NCBI GenBank assembly: GCA_002315745.1
Contig: DCID01000032.1
Location: forward strand, 13,248-46,739
Length of the DNA: 33,492 nt
Reading direction: 5' to 3'
Origin: Bacteroidales bacterium UBA1735
Lineage (GTDB): Bacteria; Bacteroidota; Bacteroidia; Bacteroidales; Paludibacteraceae
Shown: piece after piece, positions 16,531 to 23,663 of the stretch
How the letters are laid out: each line of letters starts with the position of its first letter
Numbering within the stretch: the stretch's first letter is position 1
The notes under the pieces: generated by a model
What the model was told of the DNA's origin: nothing
Seen by the model: the letters and a program-made list of their open reading frames with translations, nothing else
Database searches by the model: none
Position numbers and translations under genes: made by a program

Positions 16531-16942
16531 CTTCGTACTCGAATCCGCGCTGTAGTAGGAAGCGAATAACTTGCTCTCTTGTTCCGCCTTTTTTCTTTTC
16601 AGCCACATGCTTTAATATACGTATATACTCGTCGGGATCGAGGTTATTAACTGCCTCTCGAATAGCCTCTTCGGGTAACGACTTGGCATGTAGCATCATC
16701 TGGATCTTTATTCGTCCCCAACCTTGGTACAGCAGTTTATCGTGTGCATAAGCCTGACAATAACGGATATCGTTGATGTAGTTATTCGTTTGTAAGTGGG
16801 CGAGAATAGTGCTTATGACTTTCTCGTTCGCACCCCATTGAAACAGTTTTTCTTTAACTTCGGAAGTACAGTGCTCGGCTGCGGCGCAGTAGGACTCTGC
16901 CTTATGCTTGAGTTCGTCCGTAGATAAATCGGTTCTTACCAT
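16502..16942 (-). CDS. recX: Regulatory protein RecX
   Basis: 146 residues from ATG 16942; an earlier in-frame TTG at 16954 is possible. Three-helix tandem repeats typical of RecX: an N-terminal ESYCAAAEHCTSEVKEKLFQW stretch (residues about 16-36), a middle segment NNYINDIRYCQAYAHDKL followed by GWGRIKIQMML, and a C-terminal third repeat ending FLLQRGFEYEVIRAAI. RecX binds RecA filaments and limits recombination. The gene overlaps the 3' end of prmC by 41 bases, pointing to coupled translation, and overlaps the converging glycosyltransferase gene by 29 bases. Confidence 0.88.
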   Translation of the reverse strand: MVRTDLSTDELKHKAESYCAAAEHCTSEVKEKLFQWGANEKVISTILAHLQTNNYINDIRYCQAYAHDKLLYQGWGRIKIQMMLHAKSLPEEAIREAVNNLDPDEYIRILKHVAEKKKGGTREQVIRFLLQRGFEYEVIRAAIAPK

Positions 16943-17708
16943 ATTGATCAGCAATAATGTGTGTGTCTATATATTCCAATTCATCGAGCAGTTGTTTTAC
17001 CTCTTGCCCATATTTTTCGTGAATCTCGAAGAATAGGTGTGTACTTTTGCGCATTTTAGCAATAGTGCGGTAGAAAAGGAGTGGGTCGTCGTCACTCACA
17101 AATAACGCACGTGCAGGTTCGTAATCAACAACATTCGATTCCATCGTCGTTTTTTCACGCATCGGTATATAGGGCGGGTTACTGACGATAAGGTCATAAT
17201 GGTCGATCTCATCGGTTAGGATATCTACGTGCTCCCAATTTACCTCTACCTTGTTTTGCGCAGCATTGAATCGTGCCACAGCCAAGGCTTCTTCGCTGAT
17301 ATCGATTCCGGTTACCTCCCAATCGGGGTGGGCTTGTTTCAAGGCGATAGCGATACAACCGCTACCTGTACCTATATCTAATACGCGTGCGTGCGTGAGA
17401 GAAAGATGCGCAATGAGGTCAAGGAGCTCGGCTGTCTCTGGACGAGGGATAAGTGTGTCGGGAGTGACTCTTAAATCGAGTCCGCGCCACTGTTTATGAC
17501 CAAAAATATACTCAATTGGCTCTTTTTTTAATAATCTTTGCAAAATAATTTCGATATTTGGAATATTTTGTGTATCTTTGCAGCATAAAATGGCAGTGCG
17601 GGTCAGACCAGTCGTTTCCTCGACGACAGCAAAAGCGAGTTCGATGGCTTCGGAAGGGCTATAAGATCCTTCTAATTGAGAGGTAATATAACGAATAGTT
17701 GGATTCAC
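16902..17708 (-). CDS. prmC: Peptide chain release factor N5-glutamine methyltransferase
   Basis: 268 residues starting at GTG 17708, supported by the family N terminus (MNPTIRYI). It methylates the glutamine of the GGQ loop in release factors with S-adenosylmethionine. The SAM motif is VLDIGTGSGCIAIAL, then GIDISEEAL, and the catalytic LIVSNPPYIP. The N-terminal helical RF-binding domain includes ILLQRLLKKEPIEYIFG with RGLDLRVTPDTLIPRPET. The GTG lies four bases after a strong -7 box, so the message is probably leaderless. It is followed by recX in an overlapping arrangement and is divergent from ribD. Confidence 0.95.
   Translation of the reverse strand: MNPTIRYITSQLEGSYSPSEAIELAFAVVEETTGLTRTAILCCKDTQNIPNIEIILQRLLKKEPIEYIFGHKQWRGLDLRVTPDTLIPRPETAELLDLIAHLSLTHARVLDIGTGSGCIAIALKQAHPDWEVTGIDISEEALAVARFNAAQNKVEVNWEHVDILTDEIDHYDLIVSNPPYIPMREKTTMESNVVDYEPARALFVSDDDPLLFYRTIAKMRKSTHLFFEIHEKYGQEVKQLLDELEYIDTHIIADQYGKNRFIYGRTQA
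17549..17580 (+). promoter_or_regulatory. Candidate ribD promoter inside prmC
   Basis: TTTC (17549-17552, followed by G), a 20-base spacer, TATCTTTG (17573-17580), on the plus strand within the prmC coding region. It would give a leader of about 140 bases to ribD. It is the only plus-strand match of this quality upstream of ribD. The TTTCG form equals that of the folP and 29294 promoters. Confidence 0.5.
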
Positions 17709-17712
17709 GCTG

Positions 17713-17744
17713 CAAAATTACAAAAAAATGTTGAATTATGCAAA
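17713..17744 (-). promoter_or_regulatory. prmC-recX promoter overlapping the ribD start
   Basis: Minus strand TTTG (17741-17744), a 20-base spacer, TAATTTTG (17713-17720). The -33 element lies inside the first codons of ribD on the opposite strand. The start of transcription should fall at or next to the GTG of prmC. Confidence 0.8.
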
Positions 17745-18693
17745 TTATATGTCCCGTTGTATCGAATTAGCTCGATTCGGACAGTATGAAGTAGCTCCCA
17801 ATCCGATGGTGGGTGCGGTGTTGGTTTATACCGATGGTGACGCGGAAAAGATCATTGGCGAGGGGTGGCATCAACGCTATGGGGAGGCTCATGCGGAGGT
17901 GAACTGTTTTGCAAATGTACGGGCGGAGGATGAGGACAAGGTGGCACAATCTACCCTTTTTGTGAGTTTGGAACCCTGCTCCCATTATGGTAAGACGCCT
18001 CCATGTGCGGATTTGATTATCCGCAAGGGGGTCAAGCATGTGGTAGTGGGTATGTTAGACCCTAATCCGAAAGTGGGTGGGCAAGGTGTTCAACGTTTGC
18101 GTGATGCTGGTATAGAGGTGAAAGTAGGTGTGTTAGAGGCGGAATGTCGCGAACTTAATAAACGCTTTTTATGCTTGCAGGAGAAACATCGCCCCTATGT
18201 CATACTCAAGTGGGCACAGACGGCTGATGGTTTCATTGACCATATCCGTACCGCACGGGGTGAAGGTCATGTAGGTGGCGCTTTGGTTATCTCCACACCA
18301 TTCAGTAAGATGCTGGTTCATCGCATGCGGGCGCAGAATATGGCGATTATGGTTGGTACTAATACCGCTGTCTTGGATAACCCATCTCTCAAAACGACCC
18401 ATTGGATTGGGCGCAGTCCCATACGCGTGGTAGTAGATAGGAACCATCGTATTCCTGCGGATAGTAAGATATTCTTGGGTGATGTCCAAACGATAGTCTA
18501 TGATACCCATACCGATTGGCAGTTTATTGTGGATGATTTGGCTTCCCGTGGTATCCACTCTATCTTAGTAGAAGGTGGTGCGCAGTATATTAATCATATC
18601 ATTCAAACGGGCATCTGGGACGAAGCCCAAATCGAACAATCCCCTCTCCGCATAGGCGATGGAATCCCTGCACCGAGTTTAGGACTCCAATAA
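17728..18693 (+). CDS. ribD: Bifunctional riboflavin biosynthesis deaminase/reductase
   Basis: 321 residues. The N-terminal zinc deaminase has HAEVNCF and EPCSHYGKTPPC (His plus two Cys ligands, catalytic Glu), and the upstream APNPMVGAVLV stretch. The C-terminal reductase domain begins around residue 150 with YVILKWAQTADGFI and includes VEGGAQYINHII. It carries out the second and third steps of riboflavin synthesis. Bacteroidota RibD often run slightly longer; this one stops soon after the IGDGIPAP segment. ATG 17749 is an alternative start. It is a single gene; its last 15 bases overlap the end of trmD on the other strand. Confidence 0.94.
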   Translation: MLNYANYMSRCIELARFGQYEVAPNPMVGAVLVYTDGDAEKIIGEGWHQRYGEAHAEVNCFANVRAEDEDKVAQSTLFVSLEPCSHYGKTPPCADLIIRKGVKHVVVGMLDPNPKVGGQGVQRLRDAGIEVKVGVLEAECRELNKRFLCLQEKHRPYVILKWAQTADGFIDHIRTARGEGHVGGALVISTPFSKMLVHRMRAQNMAIMVGTNTAVLDNPSLKTTHWIGRSPIRVVVDRNHRIPADSKIFLGDVQTIVYDTHTDWQFIVDDLASRGIHSILVEGGAQYINHIIQTGIWDEAQIEQSPLRIGDGIPAPSLGLQ

Positions 18694-19356
18694 GTCGGGA
18701 CGGCGGGCTTGGGTGTGGGCAAGGTTCTGCTCGTAAAGCCATTCTTCGATCTTGGCTTGGTTGCCAGAGATAAGGATATCGGGTACTTTCCAACCCTTAT
18801 ATTCTGCGGGACGGGTATAGACACCAGCCTCTAATAATCCGTCTTGAAACGAGTCACACAATGCTGATGTCTCGTCGCCAAGTGCGCCTGGGAGCAGTCG
18901 TACGATGGCATCTGTCATGATGGCGGCAGGCATCTCACCACCGGTGAGGACAAAGTCCCCAATCGTATATTCTTTGGTGATAAAATGGTCACGCACACGC
19001 TGATCAACACCCTTATAGTGTCCACAAAGGATGATGATATTCTCTTTCATGGAAAGCATATTGGCTTCCTTCTGCGTGAAGCGTTCGCCATCAGGAGCCG
19101 TGAAGATAATCTCGTCATAGTGACGCTCTTTGGTCAAGGCACTGATGCAGCGATCAATGGGCTCAATCTGTAGCACCATCCCTGCTCCAAATCCGAAGGC
19201 ATAGTCGTCCACCTTGCGATGTTTATCTAAGGTGTAATCACGCAAGTTATGAACATAAATCTCGGCGAGCCCTTTGTCTTTGGCTCGTTGAATGATGGAG
19301 TGGTTGAGTGGAGACTCTAATAACTCCGGGCAACAGGTGATAATATCTATTCGCAT
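18679..19356 (-). CDS. trmD: tRNA (guanine-37-N1)-methyltransferase
   Basis: 225 residues, SPOUT-class enzyme making m1G37 with S-adenosylmethionine to prevent frameshifting. Visible are the N-terminal MRIDIITCCPELL, DDYAFGFGAGMVLQ, LCGHYKGVDQR, the knot segment EYTIGDFVLTGGEMPA and VRLLPGALGDETSA, then YTRPAEYKGWKVPDILISGN. The family usually has GHH near the last motif; here GNQ, which I take as lineage variation. It is last in the acpP-to-trmD run, separated from yidD by the hexamer array. The segment just before the start contains a short direct repeat (AATTTTC twice). Confidence 0.95.
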   Translation of the reverse strand: MRIDIITCCPELLESPLNHSIIQRAKDKGLAEIYVHNLRDYTLDKHRKVDDYAFGFGAGMVLQIEPIDRCISALTKERHYDEIIFTAPDGERFTQKEANMLSMKENIIILCGHYKGVDQRVRDHFITKEYTIGDFVLTGGEMPAAIMTDAIVRLLPGALGDETSALCDSFQDGLLEAGVYTRPAEYKGWKVPDILISGNQAKIEEWLYEQNLAHTQARRPDLLES

Positions 19357-19380
19357 TTGAAAATTTGAAAATTGCAGTTA

Positions 19381-19458
19381 TGGTTATGGTTGTGGTTATG
19401 GTTGTCGTTATGGTTGTGGTTGTCGTTATGGTTGTGGTTATCGTTATGGTTGTGGTTA
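19381..19458 (-). repeat. YAACSA hexamer array between yidD and trmD (13 units)
   Basis: Thirteen gap-free hexamers. On the coding (minus) strand each unit is TAACCA, CAACCA or TAACGA (a CAACGA form occurs in the other arrays). The first unit begins with the TAA stop codon of yidD, so further TAA codons recur in the same frame. The coding strand is A/C-rich with only three G. The array ends about 25 bases before the trmD ATG and makes up almost all of the spacer. Confidence 0.9.
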
Positions 19459-19677
19459 AGGAACGGGGTCATAGCCGGAGCCTCCCCAAGGGTTACATCG
19501 GGCGATTCGTTTGATGCCTAACCATCCACCTTTGAAGATTCCATATTTCATCACGGCTTCGACCATGTACTGACTGCAAGTGGGTGTGTATCGGCATGAG
19601 GGTGGGGTGAGGGGCGAGATACAATACCGATAGAAATAGACCGGTAGCAAGAACGCTTTACGCAGGAGTGTTCTCAT
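19456..19677 (-). CDS. yidD: Membrane protein insertion efficiency factor YidD
   Basis: 73 residues from ATG 19677 (MRTLLRKAFLLPV), which fits the family start better than the ATG-like codon ten residues earlier at 19707. YidD is a small inner-membrane-associated protein helping YidC-dependent insertion. The diagnostic segment is ISPLTPPSCRYTPTCSQYMVEA, followed by GIKRIARCNPWGGSGYDPVP. It overlaps the end of rnpA by about 20 bases, the usual rnpA-yidD arrangement. Its TAA stop is also the first three bases of the hexamer array. Confidence 0.95.
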   Translation of the reverse strand: MRTLLRKAFLLPVYFYRYCISPLTPPSCRYTPTCSQYMVEAVMKYGIFKGGWLGIKRIARCNPWGGSGYDPVP

Positions 19678-20005
19678 TGAGTTTATGGATGGTTCGCTTG
19701 ATGCCATGTTCTATCGTTTTGTAGTCCTGTATTTGTTTATCCATGTAGTTGAAGGCAATTGTCCATTTGCCTTCAAGATCATCCTTATGGAGTCGCCATG
19801 CCTCGCGCATGAGTCGTCGTAGTTTATTCCGATCTACGGCATGTTTGAACAGCGCTTTGGGTGCCCAAATGAGCACTTGTGTCTCATCGGAAGGTAGGTA
19901 GGTGACGCGCAGTGGCCAGCATACCATCCGGCTACCATTCTTGTAGAACGAAGCGATACGCATCGCTCCACATAGTTTCTCCGATTTAGGAAAACACTGA
20001 GCCAC
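19658..20005 (-). CDS. rnpA: Ribonuclease P protein component
   Basis: 115 residues starting at GTG 20005. It is the protein subunit of RNase P, which trims tRNA 5' leaders. The conserved RNR helix appears as HAVDRNKLRRLMREAWR near residues 71-87, and the N-terminal SEKLCGAMRIASFY matches the family start. It lies 2 bases after hemD and overlaps yidD. There is no rpmH or dnaA nearby, as is usual in Bacteroidota, where rnpA follows hemD. Confidence 0.93.
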   Translation of the reverse strand: MAQCFPKSEKLCGAMRIASFYKNGSRMVCWPLRVTYLPSDETQVLIWAPKALFKHAVDRNKLRRLMREAWRLHKDDLEGKWTIAFNYMDKQIQDYKTIEHGIKRTIHKLNENTPA

Positions 20006-20007
20006 GT

Positions 20008-20754
20008 CTATAGGTTATTATCTAAATATTTCTCAATCGCTATGGTGATCGAAGGGCAGTTCTCTGCAGGAGCTTTGATATCTACCCGTAAGCCGGCTTC
20101 TTCGGCAGTATTGCAAGTGCTCTGACCAAAGCAAGCAATAAGGGTATCACCCTGTTTCCAATCAGGGAAATTCTTGCGGATAGACTGCACGCCTGAAGGC
20201 GTAAAGAGCACAATCATTTGATAGTCAAACGCTTTGTCTTGTGGCCATTCCGTAGCTACGGTGCGGTAAAAAACAGCGGGTTGGATAATAATCTTATGCT
20301 CCGCCATCCGGGTCACTAGATCATCGTTGTGGACATCGGATGCCACAAGGAGATACTTCTCGTTCGGACGACGATTCATGGTGGGTAATAAGTCCTCAAA
20401 GTGGTTGTTCTCGCAGAAGAAAACCTTCCGTTTGCGGAACTGGATATATTTCTGCAAGTAGTTGGCTATCGCCTCCGAGATGCAGTAGTAGTGCATCGAA
20501 TCGGGCACCTGCAAGCGCAGTTCCTCGCACATACGGAAATATTGATCGGCAGCCATCTTGGAGTTAAGAATAACTGCCGTATAATCCAAAGGATTGATAC
20601 GTTGTTGCCTAAACTCGTGAGCATTCAGTCCTTCCAAGTGGATGAGTTGATGAAAGTCAAAACGAACGCCATAGCGCTCTTCCATCTCCGAATACGGATT
20701 TCGTTCAGTTAAGGGACGAGGTTGTGAAACCAAGATCTTTTTTAGCTCTGACAT
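20008..20754 (-). CDS. hemD: Uroporphyrinogen-III synthase
   Basis: 248 residues. HemD sequences diverge strongly, but the N-terminal ILVSQPRP, the middle VILNSKMAADQYF, KYLLVASDVHNDDL and the late IVLFTPSGVQSIRKNF with CFGQSTCNTAEEAGL form the usual two-lobe pattern, and the DUF4271-hemD-rnpA-yidD order is characteristic of Bacteroidota. It would close hydroxymethylbilane into uroporphyrinogen III in the haem pathway. Six bases separate it from the DUF4271 gene. Confidence 0.88.
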   Translation of the reverse strand: MSELKKILVSQPRPLTERNPYSEMEERYGVRFDFHQLIHLEGLNAHEFRQQRINPLDYTAVILNSKMAADQYFRMCEELRLQVPDSMHYYCISEAIANYLQKYIQFRKRKVFFCENNHFEDLLPTMNRRPNEKYLLVASDVHNDDLVTRMAEHKIIIQPAVFYRTVATEWPQDKAFDYQMIVLFTPSGVQSIRKNFPDWKQGDTLIACFGQSTCNTAEEAGLRVDIKAPAENCPSITIAIEKYLDNNL

Positions 20755-20760
20755 AATAGA

Positions 20761-21405
20761 CTATCCTAAATATTGTGCCAACCTAACAGCGCCTCCTGCG
20801 GGCAGGATAATCACAGTTATTAGGTACAAAACAAATAATATCCATGCTGGTGCATCGTCGCTCAAAGCACTAATAGCTTTGAGGCAGAAAAGCACTATAT
20901 ATATACCGATTAATACGAGGGTAATGATAAGTATACACATTGTAAACCCCGTATGTATAGCAATCAGCGTAATTGGGAAAAGGCTCAGACAGAGCGCTAA
21001 TTCCAGTTGATTGAAGGAGGCTAATGGGGGGAGTTGAGTCTGCTGAAGATCGAACACAAACGAGGCAATCGTAAAGCAGATTCTACGTATAGTCATAAAG
21101 GCGACTACGATGAGACATATCCAACCAAAAGTCTGGAAGGATGCCTCGTGCTTATCAATGACCCACACATAGAGTAGGAGTGATAAGATTAGCATTTTGT
21201 ACACAAAAGTAGGCAGTGCGTATTGCCATTTATTGGTATATTGACTAAACGCCCGATGCTGATGCGAGACGTAGGAGTAGAAACATTCTTTAATGAGTTG
21301 GGGATAGAGACTAATGCAAACGACGAACAGCACCAATGCTACCAATAGCATCCATGGAACCCACGCCACAGAGTATAAGGATAATATGTGTGGGATTGAG
21401 GTCAT
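20761..21405 (-). CDS. DUF4271 family membrane protein
   Basis: 214 residues with about six or seven hydrophobic helices (for example 15-35, 70-84, 92-112, 133-150, 154-176, 188-205). No catalytic motif is visible. Its position directly before hemD matches the Bacteroidota DUF4271 family of unknown function. It overlaps the U32 gene stop by one base (TAATG), indicating coupled translation. Confidence 0.75.
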   Translation of the reverse strand: MTSIPHILSLYSVAWVPWMLLVALVLFVVCISLYPQLIKECFYSYVSHQHRAFSQYTNKWQYALPTFVYKMLILSLLLYVWVIDKHEASFQTFGWICLIVVAFMTIRRICFTIASFVFDLQQTQLPPLASFNQLELALCLSLFPITLIAIHTGFTMCILIITLVLIGIYIVLFCLKAISALSDDAPAWILFVLYLITVIILPAGGAVRLAQYLG

Positions 21406-22664
21406 TAATTGGGTAGTAGAACGTATAGTTTATCGCCGCGGCGAATGGTCTTATCCGTATGGAGTGCAAAGAGTTCTCCTTGTGCTATCGATTTCGCCAC
21501 CTGTCCATTATCGTTATGCAGATCGTGTGCAATCGTTTCATAAGCCCCTGTCGTTTCGCCGGTGATAAGCAGTTCGGTACCTTCTTGTAAGTCTTTCACT
21601 GCCTCTAATTTAAACTCCGCCACGCTGATGTTCTTGAAGAAATTGGTGCATATACCTGCATACACTTTCTTGCGGGTGGCTTGACTGCCATAACTATGAT
21701 TCCATTCGCCTAAGCGTTGTCCTTGGTAGTAACCGTCCCAGAATCCACGGTTGAAGACACGACTTAGGCGCGTGTTCCAGTCCTCTATTTTTGCCTGTAT
21801 GCTGTCTTGTGCATATTCGCCCCGCTGCCAGGCTTCAACGGCTTCTTTATAGCAGGACACAACCGTCTTTACATATTCGGCGCCGCGAGCTCGTCCTTCA
21901 ATCTTGAGCACCCTCACACCTGCATCCAACATCTTATTGAGGAAATGGATGGTCTTGAGGTCTTTTGGGGACATGATATATTGGTTATCCACCTCTAATT
22001 CTAAGTCCGACTCTTTATCTTTAACGATATACCCACGGCGACACACTTGCATACATGCGCCTCTATTAGCACTTGCGCCGAGGTTGTTGAGGCTGAGGTA
22101 ACATTTGCCGCTTACAGCCATACAGAGTGCACCATGGCAGAACATCTCTATTTGTATCGGTTGACCATGTTTGCCACGAATATCCTGTTCGATGATATCG
22201 CGATGGATAGCGGCTACTTGCTCCATATTGAGTTCGCGAGCGAGTACTACGACATCGGCAAACTGTGCATAGAAGCGCAACGCTTCGGTGTTGGCTATAT
22301 TGAGTTGGGTGGATAAATGCACTTCTACCCCCACCTCATTGGCATACTGCATGACAGCGATGTCGCTCGCGATGATTGCGTCCACTCCGGCCTGCTTAGC
22401 ATGATCGACGATCGTGCGCATGAGCGGCAGGTCTTCGGGGTACATGACCGTATTGAGAGTGAGGTAGGTTTTCACACCCGCCTCGCGGCATATGGTGACA
22501 ATCTTATGTAAATCTTCTGTGGTAAAATTAGCGGACGAACGGGCACGCATATTGAGGTACTCAATACCAAAATACACGCTATTGGCACCTGCTTCTATCG
22601 CAGCCGCCAAACTCTCCCAGCATCCCACGGGAGCCATGATATTTACCATTTGATCATTTACCAT
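21405..22664 (-). CDS. Peptidase U32 family protein, TrhP/YegQ-like tRNA hydroxylation enzyme
   Basis: 419 residues. TIM barrel with the N-terminal IMAPVGCWESLAAAIEAGA, STQLNIANTEAL, and the iron-sulfur cysteine group EMFCHGALCMAVSGKC then RGACMQVCRRGY (C176, C181, C188, C204, C208). Members once called collagenases act in tRNA or rRNA hydroxylation (TrhP, RlhA) or ubiquinone hydroxylation. This length and the single U32 domain fit TrhP-like 5-hydroxyuridine formation at U34, but the assignment within the family is inference. Two starts are possible: ATG 22664 and ATG 22649, because ATGGTAAAT is duplicated there. Confidence 0.82.
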   Translation of the reverse strand: MVNDQMVNIMAPVGCWESLAAAIEAGANSVYFGIEYLNMRARSSANFTTEDLHKIVTICREAGVKTYLTLNTVMYPEDLPLMRTIVDHAKQAGVDAIIASDIAVMQYANEVGVEVHLSTQLNIANTEALRFYAQFADVVVLARELNMEQVAAIHRDIIEQDIRGKHGQPIQIEMFCHGALCMAVSGKCYLSLNNLGASANRGACMQVCRRGYIVKDKESDLELEVDNQYIMSPKDLKTIHFLNKMLDAGVRVLKIEGRARGAEYVKTVVSCYKEAVEAWQRGEYAQDSIQAKIEDWNTRLSRVFNRGFWDGYYQGQRLGEWNHSYGSQATRKKVYAGICTNFFKNISVAEFKLEAVKDLQEGTELLITGETTGAYETIAHDLHNDNGQVAKSIAQGELFALHTDKTIRRGDKLYVLLPN

Positions 22665-22679
22665 TTATCGTTGTGGTTA
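22665..22679 (-). repeat. Two-unit YAACSA motif between asd and the U32 gene
   Basis: On the coding strand the asd stop codon is followed by units TAACCA and CAACGA and a further TAA, then directly by the ATG of the U32 gene. Phase and position match the two long arrays: the first unit includes the stop codon of the upstream gene. Confidence 0.75.
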
Positions 22680-23663
22680 TAAGATTTCTGCGATTTGTAC
22701 GGCATTGAGTGCAGCACCTTTGCGTATCTGGTCACTCACGCACCAGAATGTGATACCTCCGGTGGCTATATCTTCCCGTATACGCCCTACATACACCTCA
22801 TCTTTTCCACTGAGGTAGAGTGGCATAGGATACTCTTTATCGGCAGGGTTATCCAGTAGTACGCATCCCTTTTCACGGGCAATAGCGTCTTTCACTTCTT
22901 GTGCGGTGAGGGGCCGTTCGGTTTCTACCCATACCGCCTCGGAGTGGCAGCGAAGGGATGGAACGCGTACACAAGTGGCACTCACTTTCATATCGCTATG
23001 GAAGATCTTGCGTGTCTCGTTATGCATCTTCATCTCCTCCTTCGTATAATCATTATCCGTGAACACATCGATCTGCGGAATAAGGTTATAGGCTAACTGA
23101 TAGGCGAACTTATGGATGGTCACAGGTTCATTGTTCAGCACTTGACGATACTGTTGCTCCAGTTCGGCCATTGCTTGTGCTCCTGCACCACTCGCGGCTT
23201 GGTAGGTAGCTACATGTACACGACGTATGGGGCTTAGACGATGGATGGCCAGTAATGGTAAAGCCATCACGATCGTACTACAGTTAGGGTTAGCGATGAT
23301 ATTACGAGGGCGATTAGCGGCGTCTGCTGCATTTACCTCAGGTACGACTAAGGGCACGTCGGCATCCATACGAAAAGCGGAAGAGTTATCTATCATCACT
23401 GCACCATAACGGGTGATATCCTCGGCATACTCTTTGGATACCGAACCTCCTGCAGACACAAAGGCTATATCTATGCCACGGAACTGGTCACTATGCTGCA
23501 GTTCTTCGATGATATACTCTTTGCCCTTAAAAACGCAACTCGACCCTGCACTACGTGCCGATCCAAACAGTCTTAGTCCAGTGACTGGGAAATGACGTTC
23601 GTCCAAGACTTTGAGTAACTCTTGTCCAACGGCTCCGGATGTACCAACGATAGCTATTTCCAT
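22677..23663 (-). CDS. asd: Aspartate-semialdehyde dehydrogenase
   Basis: 328 residues. It reduces aspartyl phosphate to the semialdehyde with NADPH, on the path to lysine, diaminopimelate, threonine and methionine. The Rossmann start is IAIVGTSGAVGQELL, the catalytic cysteine is C128 in IIANPNCSTIVM, the glutamine-containing segment is YQAASGAGAQAM, and the basic histidine is in VPSLRCHSEAVW. The start overlaps the end of fabF by ten bases, showing translational coupling. It is followed by a two-unit hexamer motif and the U32 gene. Confidence 0.96.
   Translation of the reverse strand: MEIAIVGTSGAVGQELLKVLDERHFPVTGLRLFGSARSAGSSCVFKGKEYIIEELQHSDQFRGIDIAFVSAGGSVSKEYAEDITRYGAVMIDNSSAFRMDADVPLVVPEVNAADAANRPRNIIANPNCSTIVMALPLLAIHRLSPIRRVHVATYQAASGAGAQAMAELEQQYRQVLNNEPVTIHKFAYQLAYNLIPQIDVFTDNDYTKEEMKMHNETRKIFHSDMKVSATCVRVPSLRCHSEAVWVETERPLTAQEVKDAIAREKGCVLLDNPADKEYPMPLYLSGKDEVYVGRIREDIATGGITFWCVSDQIRKGAALNAVQIAEIL

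Noticed and set aside
19381..19458. Telomere-like or CRISPR-like repeat
   Set aside because: Hexamers are contiguous without spacers, lie inside an operon, and the organism is bacterial with no cas genes here. Likeness to telomeric units is only compositional.
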